Part shown: positions 59,661 through 64,000 of the stretch, piece after piece
Layout of the letters: every line of letters begins with the position of its first letter
Numbering within the stretch: the stretch's first letter is position 1
NCBI GenBank assembly: GCA_023954375.1
Contig: JAMLIC010000001.1
Location: 496,001 to 560,000, forward strand
Direction: 5' to 3'
Source of the DNA: Planctomycetota bacterium
Lineage (GTDB): Bacteria; Planctomycetota; J058
Length of the DNA: 64,000 nt
Notes under the pieces: generated by a model
The model's database searches: none
Told to the model about the DNA's origin: nothing
What the model saw: only the letters and a program-made list of their open reading frames with translations
Position numbers and translations under genes: made by a program

Positions 59661-62600
59661 CAGCCACCCGGGCGGCAGCGCGAACTCGCGCGCCTGCCGG
59701 ACGCGCGCGAACGCCGGGTCCGACTTGAACCGGTAGAGCGACTCGTAGGTCTGCGGGTCCTTGCCCACGCGCGCGAGGTGCGCGGCCGCGCCGGCGGCGT
59801 CGCCCGCGAGCGCGGCCAGGCGCGCGCGGAGGAACGCGGCCGTGTCGGACGGGCGGCGCTCGGCCGCCTCCGCGAGGGACAGCCGCTCCTCCGCCTCGAC
59901 GAGGTCGCCCGCGTCCATGAGGCAGAAGGCCGCCAGGAGCAGCGGCCCGGCGCGGGTGGGGGCGCGGGCCGCCGCCTCGAGCGCGAGGTCCGCCGCCCGG
60001 TCGGAGAGCTCGTGGCGCACGTCCCACTCGGCCTCGCCGGGGCCGAGGCGGTAGCGCGCGCTGGCCAGGTGCGCGGCGAGCGCGAGCCAGGCGACGGGGC
60101 TCTCCGGGTCGGCCGCGAGCGCCTCGGCGAGGCCCGCGCGGACGACCGCGCTGCGCTCCTGCGGGTTCCAGCCGTAGGAGTGCGCCCGCGCCAGGAACAC
60201 CGCCGGCGAGGTCGGCTCGCGCGCGAGGAGGAAGCGGCCGAAGCTGAGCAGCGACTCGACGGGGCGGTTGAGGTGGGTCGCGGTCTCCATGCGGAACTTG
60301 TGGAAGGTCGCGTCGCGCGGGACGTCGAAGAACGGCGCGCCGTCGATCGCCGGCAGGTCGCTCTGCTTCCAGGCCTGGTGCTGCAGCGTCGCGCGCCGGC
60401 GCAGGGCGTCCTCGACCGCGTCGCGCCGCGCGCCAGCGCGCGCGAAGCGCGCGGGGTCATCGAGCCCGCGCGCCACCTCGAGCGCGCGCCCGACCAGCGC
60501 CAGCCGCGTCCCGGGCGCGTCGAGCCAGGGCGCGAGGAGGTCCCAGGCGAGGGCGTGCTCACCGCGCCGGACGAGCGCGTCGACGAGCGGCGTGAGGAGG
60601 TCCGACTCGTCCAGCCCCGGGGCGTGGAGCCCGAGGGGCAGGTCGTCGGCGAGGGCGGCCGGCGCGTCGACCTCGAGGCGCAGCCGGAGCCGCGCCGCCC
60701 GGACCTCCGGCCGCCCGGGCCAGCGCGCGACGGCGCGGTCGGCCTGCCGGAGGTCGCCCGCGGCCCAGGCCAGGTCGGCCGCGGCGGCGGCGTGGTCGGG
60801 GTCGAGCGCGACGACGCGCCCGAGGAGCCGCGCGCACCGCTCGCGGGCGGCCGCGTCGGCGGCCGCCGCCGGGAGGAGCAGCCGCGCCTGACGGTGGAGC
60901 GCCGCGACCAGGGCCCCGGGGCGCGTGGGCTCGGTCGAGGGCGCCGGGAGCGCCGGCGGCGCCGGGCCATCGAGCGGGCCTGGCGACGCGACGAAGGGCG
61001 GGGCGGCCGCCTCCTCGCGCGTGCGCACCGCGCCGACCTCGTGCGGGCGCATCGCGCCCGGGCGCGCCGCGGCGAGCAGCCAGCGGCGCTCGGGGGCGTC
61101 GTCCTCCACCTCGGGGCGCTCCTCGAGCGCCGCCAGGGCCGCCGCGGCGTCGCCGGCGGCGAGGGCCACCCACGCGCGCCAGCGCCGGGCGGCGGCGGCG
61201 ACGGCCGGGGGGGCCGCCAGCTCGAGGTCGGCCGCGCCCAGGGCCTCGAGCGCGGGTCGCACGGCCGCGTCCGGCGCGCCCGCGCACCAGCGGGTGACGG
61301 CCGCGTCGAGCCGCGCGGCGGGGTCCGCGAGCCCGTCGAGGGCGGCCAGCGCCTCGGCGGCGCGCCCGCGCCGCAGGTGGAGCCGCGCCAGGTCGACGCG
61401 CACGGCGGCGGCCGCATCGCGCTGCGCGGCCCGGCCGGCGATGGCCCGCGCGTCCTCGAGGTCGGCGCGGGCCTCCCGGGGCGGCCGGCCGCCGCGAGCG
61501 CCACGCCGCGGGCGGCGTGCCACTCCCAGCGGCCGCCCCGGCGCGCGCCGCCGCGGCGGCGCGGCGAGCGCCTCCTCGGCCCGGCCGGCGGCGGCGAGCG
61601 CCCGGCCGAGGCGCGGCGCGCTCGGCCGGGTCGGCGTCGTCGGCCGCGGCCGCGTCGGCCGCCGCGCCGTCGAGGTCGCCGGCCGCGAGGCGCGCGCGCG
61701 CACGAGCAGGCTCCGGCCGGAGGGCTCCCCGCCAGCGCACGCGCCGCCTCGGCCGGGCGCTGGAGGGCCAGGAGCGCCTCCGCCGCCTCCAGCCGCGCCT
61801 GCGGGTCGGCGCCCGCGCTCAGCTCGAGCGCCAGGCGGTGCGCCGCCGCCCGCTCCGCCGGCGCGGCGACGAGCGCGCGCAGGCCACCCCGCGCCTGCGG
61901 CGACGGCGCCACGCGCGCGAGCTCGCGCGCGTGGACGACGGCCTCGTCGTGCCGCCCGGCCGCCAGCAGCGCGGGCACGGCCAGCCCGAGCACGACCGGG
62001 CGGCGCTCGAGCGCGCCGGGCTCCTCGAGCAGCAGGGCCGCGCGCGCCGGCGGGAGGGCGTCGAGCGCGGCCTCCGCGGCGCGGTGGGCGCCGGCGGCGG
62101 CGAGCAGGTCGTCGAGGCCCGTGCCGCCGGCGCGCCGCGCGGCGCGCAGGGCCTGCCGCGCCTCGTCCACGGCGGCGGCCGCCGCGCCGCTCGCGCGCCC
62201 GGGCGTGGAGGTGCGCCGCGGCCGCGAGCGCGGCCAGGCACAGGAGCGCCAGGGCCGCGCGGCGCCACGCGCGGCGCGCGCCGGGCGGCGAGGGCCCGGG
62301 GCGGCGCCGCCCTCGAGGGCCCGGTCGAGGTCGCGCGCCAGCGCCTCGCCGTCGGGGTAGCGGTCGGCCGGGCGCGGCTCGAGCGCGCGCAGGCAGACCG
62401 CCTCGAGCGCCTCGGGCGCAGCGGGCGCGAGCCGCCGCGGCGGCGCCGGCCGGGTGTCGAGGATCGCGCGGCACAGGGCCGGGAAGCTGGGCGCCTTGAA
62501 CGGCCGCTCGCCCGTGAGCGCCTCGTAGAGCACGACCCCGAGCGCCCACACGTCGGTCCAGGGGCCGACGTCCTCGCGCCGGGCGTCGACCTGCTCCGGC

Positions 62601-63367
62601 GCCATGTAGGAGGGCGTGCCCACCTGCAGGCCGCTGGCGGTCAGCCGCTCGAGCTCCACGCCGGCGGCGAGGCCGAAGTCGGCCACCTTGAGCTGGCCGG
62701 CGCCGTCGACGAGGAGGTTCGCCGGCTTGACGTCGCGGTGCACGAAGCCCTGCGCGTGCGCGTGGCCGAGCGCGCGCGCCGCGTCGCGCACGTGGCGCGC
62801 CCGGGCCGCGAGCGGCAGGCCCGGCAGGACCTCGTCCAGGGTGCGGCAGCCCTCGACCAGCTCGTAGACGAGGTAGGGGGCGCCGCCGAGCTCGCCCGCG
62901 CCGAGGACGCGCAGGATGTTCGGGTGGTTCAGCGCCGCGGTGACCTGCCCCTCGCGCAGGAGGCGCTCCCGCGCCACGCCGACGTCGACGGTCACGAGCT
63001 TCAGCGCGACCTCGCGCCCGGTCGCCGTCTCGCGCGCGCGGTGGACGACCCCCATGCCGCCGCGGCCGAGCTCGGCCAGCAGCTCGAAGGTCGGGGGCGA
63101 CGGGGCCGGCGCCTCCGCCTCCCAGTAGGTGCGGTCCGGATCGCCCGCCGGCGGGGCGGGCGGGGGCGCCGCGCCCGCGCGGTCCCAGCGGGTCGTCTCG
63201 GGCGGCGGCCTGGGCGGGGACGGCTCGTCGGCGATGGTCCGAGGGAGGGGCGCGTCGAGGCGCGTCGTCTCGCCGGTCGCCTGGCCGACGCGCGAGGGGG
63301 CGGGCGGCGGGCTCGCGTCCCAGCGGGTCGCGTCGGCGAGGGCCGGGTCCTCCGTGGGCTCGGGCAC
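59652..63367 (-). CDS. Membrane Ser/Thr kinase with [DE]xTxW repeats and TPR region, multiply frameshifted
   Basis: From GTG 63367, residues 1-95 carry DATRWD, ETTRLD, ETTRWD and DRTYWE units. Residues about 93-350 are a complete Hanks kinase (GRGGMGVV, Lys123, HRDVKPAN with Asp212, DFG 231-233). A hydrophobic helix (RAALALLCLAALAAAAHLH) appears in another frame near 62280-62210, then TPR-like helices return to the first frame (62200 to about 61740). One or two more shifts (about 61730-61480) lead to the final frame, which runs to 59652 (SFGRFLL, HSYGWNPQERSAVV, PAFARVRQAREFALPPGWLDD). The C-terminus matches the companion gene at 55557. It is likely a signalling kinase whose own tail and companion carry its target motifs (inference). 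Frame breaks are in G/C runs. Confidence 0.85.
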
Positions 63368-63373
63368 CCACGG

Positions 63374-63379
63374 AGTGTA
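63374..63379 (-). promoter_or_regulatory. -10-like TACACT six bases before the kinase start at 63367
   Basis: Minus-strand CGCTACACT, then CCGTGG, then GTG. A second GTG at 63371 in another frame gives only an Arg-rich shadow, so 63367 is used. The six-base gap suggests a leaderless message. Confidence 0.45.
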
Positions 63380-63386
63380 GCGGCGC

Positions 63387-64000
63387 TCATCCGGCCGCGC
63401 AGACGCCGAGCGCCGGCAGGAGGGTGGCGGCTCGTGGGGGACGTGCGCCGGCGGCGGGGCGGAGCGCGGCGAGCAGGGCCGCGGCGGCCTCGTCCGGCGT
63501 CGGGAGCGGCGCCCCGCGCAGGGCGCGGCCCACCTTCCCCTCGGCCCAGGGATACCAGGCCTGGTCGTGCGTGTGGTGCTCGGCGTCTTCCTCCTGGTCG
63601 CGCCCGTCCACGCACAGCCACGACGCGAGGTCGTTCTTGCGCCGCTGGAACTCGGCCGCGGGCAGGTCGAGCGCCGCCTTGAGCGCCTCCCCCGACGCGC
63701 CGGGGTGGGCCTCGATGGCCGCGAGCAGCTCGCGGCGGCCGGTCCGCGCCCGGCCGCCCAGGACGGCCACGCGGGCGGCCCGCGCGAGCGCCTCGAGCGC
63801 CGGCCAGTGGCGCGCATGGACGAGCGTGCTCCGTCCGCGCACGAGCTTGACCAGCGCGACGTCGTCCCGCGCGGCGAGCTCCTCGCGCAGGAGCCACGCG
63901 GGCACGTAGTCGTAGGCGTAGCCCCGGACGGTCACCGGCGCCCCGGCGTGCAGGTCGGCGACGCTCGGCGCCTCGGCCTGGCCCTGCACGAGCAGGAGGC
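63387..64000 (-). CDS. C-terminal part of an unknown protein (runs off the window)
   Basis: The frame is open past the window edge at 64000. A GTG at 63989 is inside the frame, not a proved start. What remains (about 204 codons) shows an alpha/beta segment VTVRGYAYDYVPAWLLREELAARDDVALVKLVRGRSTLV and winged-helix-like helices (LLAAIEAHPGASGEALKAALDLPAAEFQRRKNDLASWLCVDG). It could be a DNA-binding or repair-associated protein, but I do not recognise it. Its stop lies 19 bases before the kinase start, so they may be co-transcribed. Confidence 0.55.
   Translation of the reverse strand, partial: LLLVQGQAEAPSVADLHAGAPVTVRGYAYDYVPAWLLREELAARDDVALVKLVRGRSTLVHARHWPALEALARAARVAVLGGRARTGRRELLAAIEAHPGASGEALKAALDLPAAEFQRRKNDLASWLCVDGRDQEEDAEHHTHDQAWYPWAEGKVGRALRGAPLPTPDEAAAALLAALRPAAGARPPRAATLLPALGVCAAG

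Noticed and set aside
63369..63371. GTG four bases upstream in another frame as start of the minus-strand kinase
   Set aside because: That frame lacks the kinase motifs in the first ~1000 bases; GTG 63367 gives the kinase frame directly.

Overview
The window is a very GC-rich chromosomal segment, roughly three-quarters G+C by eye. It comes from a diderm (Gram-negative-type) bacterium: there are many lipoproteins, two RND efflux systems with their adaptors, a TolC-type outer-membrane protein and a giant AsmA-like protein. Transmembrane Ser/Thr kinases with PEGA, formylglycine-type and TPR modules, one of them overlapped by a sigma factor gene, suggest Planctomycetota, with Myxococcota or a similar phylum as the alternative. 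This placement is an inference; there is no rRNA or other marker in the window. No transposase, integrase, tRNA or CRISPR array was seen.

Layout. 1-2.6 kb: end of an unknown membrane protein, a sigma-70-like factor with a 73-residue partner, and a PilZ protein with SxR[LVI] repeats. 2.5-4.2 kb: DoxX-like and HIT genes separated by two short tandem-repeat arrays, then a repeat-like inverted repeat. 4.2-12.4 kb: overlapping minus-strand operon of a lipoprotein, a 1993-residue AsmA/DUF748-like protein and another lipoprotein. 12.6-18.3 kb: hybrid histidine kinase, UvrD/PcrA helicase and a spermidine-synthase-fold protein. 18.3-20.8 kb: a divergent sulfide/persulfide detoxification locus (ArsR regulator, palindromic operator, persulfide dioxygenase-rhodanese, TauE/SafE exporter). 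20.8-29.6 kb: a TetR-headed RND efflux operon ending in a pseudokinase-kinase protein and a SnoaL-like protein. 29.7-33.7 kb: ACP-phosphodiesterase-like, VTT membrane protein, Nudix, lipoprotein MsrA and a kelch lipoprotein. 33.8-36.9 kb: sigma factor overlapping a frameshifted kinase-PEGA-FGE gene. 36.9-41.5 kb: LuxR regulator divergent from a VAO/PCMH flavoenzyme, a GNAT-like protein and an unknown protein. 41.7-42.4 kb: tandem small lipoproteins of an apparently new family. 42.4-48.4 kb: a complete TolC-adaptor-RND operon. 48.6-50.3 kb: a cobalamin riboswitch upstream of a beta-propeller lipoprotein. 50.6-52.3 kb: leucine-degradation enzymes. 52.5-55.5 kb: coiled-coil protein, MTA phosphorylase and a Nudix. 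55.6-63.4 kb: two convergent, multiply frameshifted paralogues (one with a kinase domain, one without) sharing [DE]xTxW repeats, separated by a duplicated, hairpin-rich spacer. The last gene runs off the window.

The most interesting systems are the riboswitch-controlled propeller, a candidate BtuG-like corrinoid-capture lipoprotein, and the kinase/companion pair whose tails carry reiterated [DE]xTxW motifs that could be phospho-acceptor arrays. Several genes, all in G/C-homopolymer-rich stretches, show frame changes with coding character continuing on both sides. Consensus errors or programmed/recent frameshifts must be separated before these genes are interpreted.
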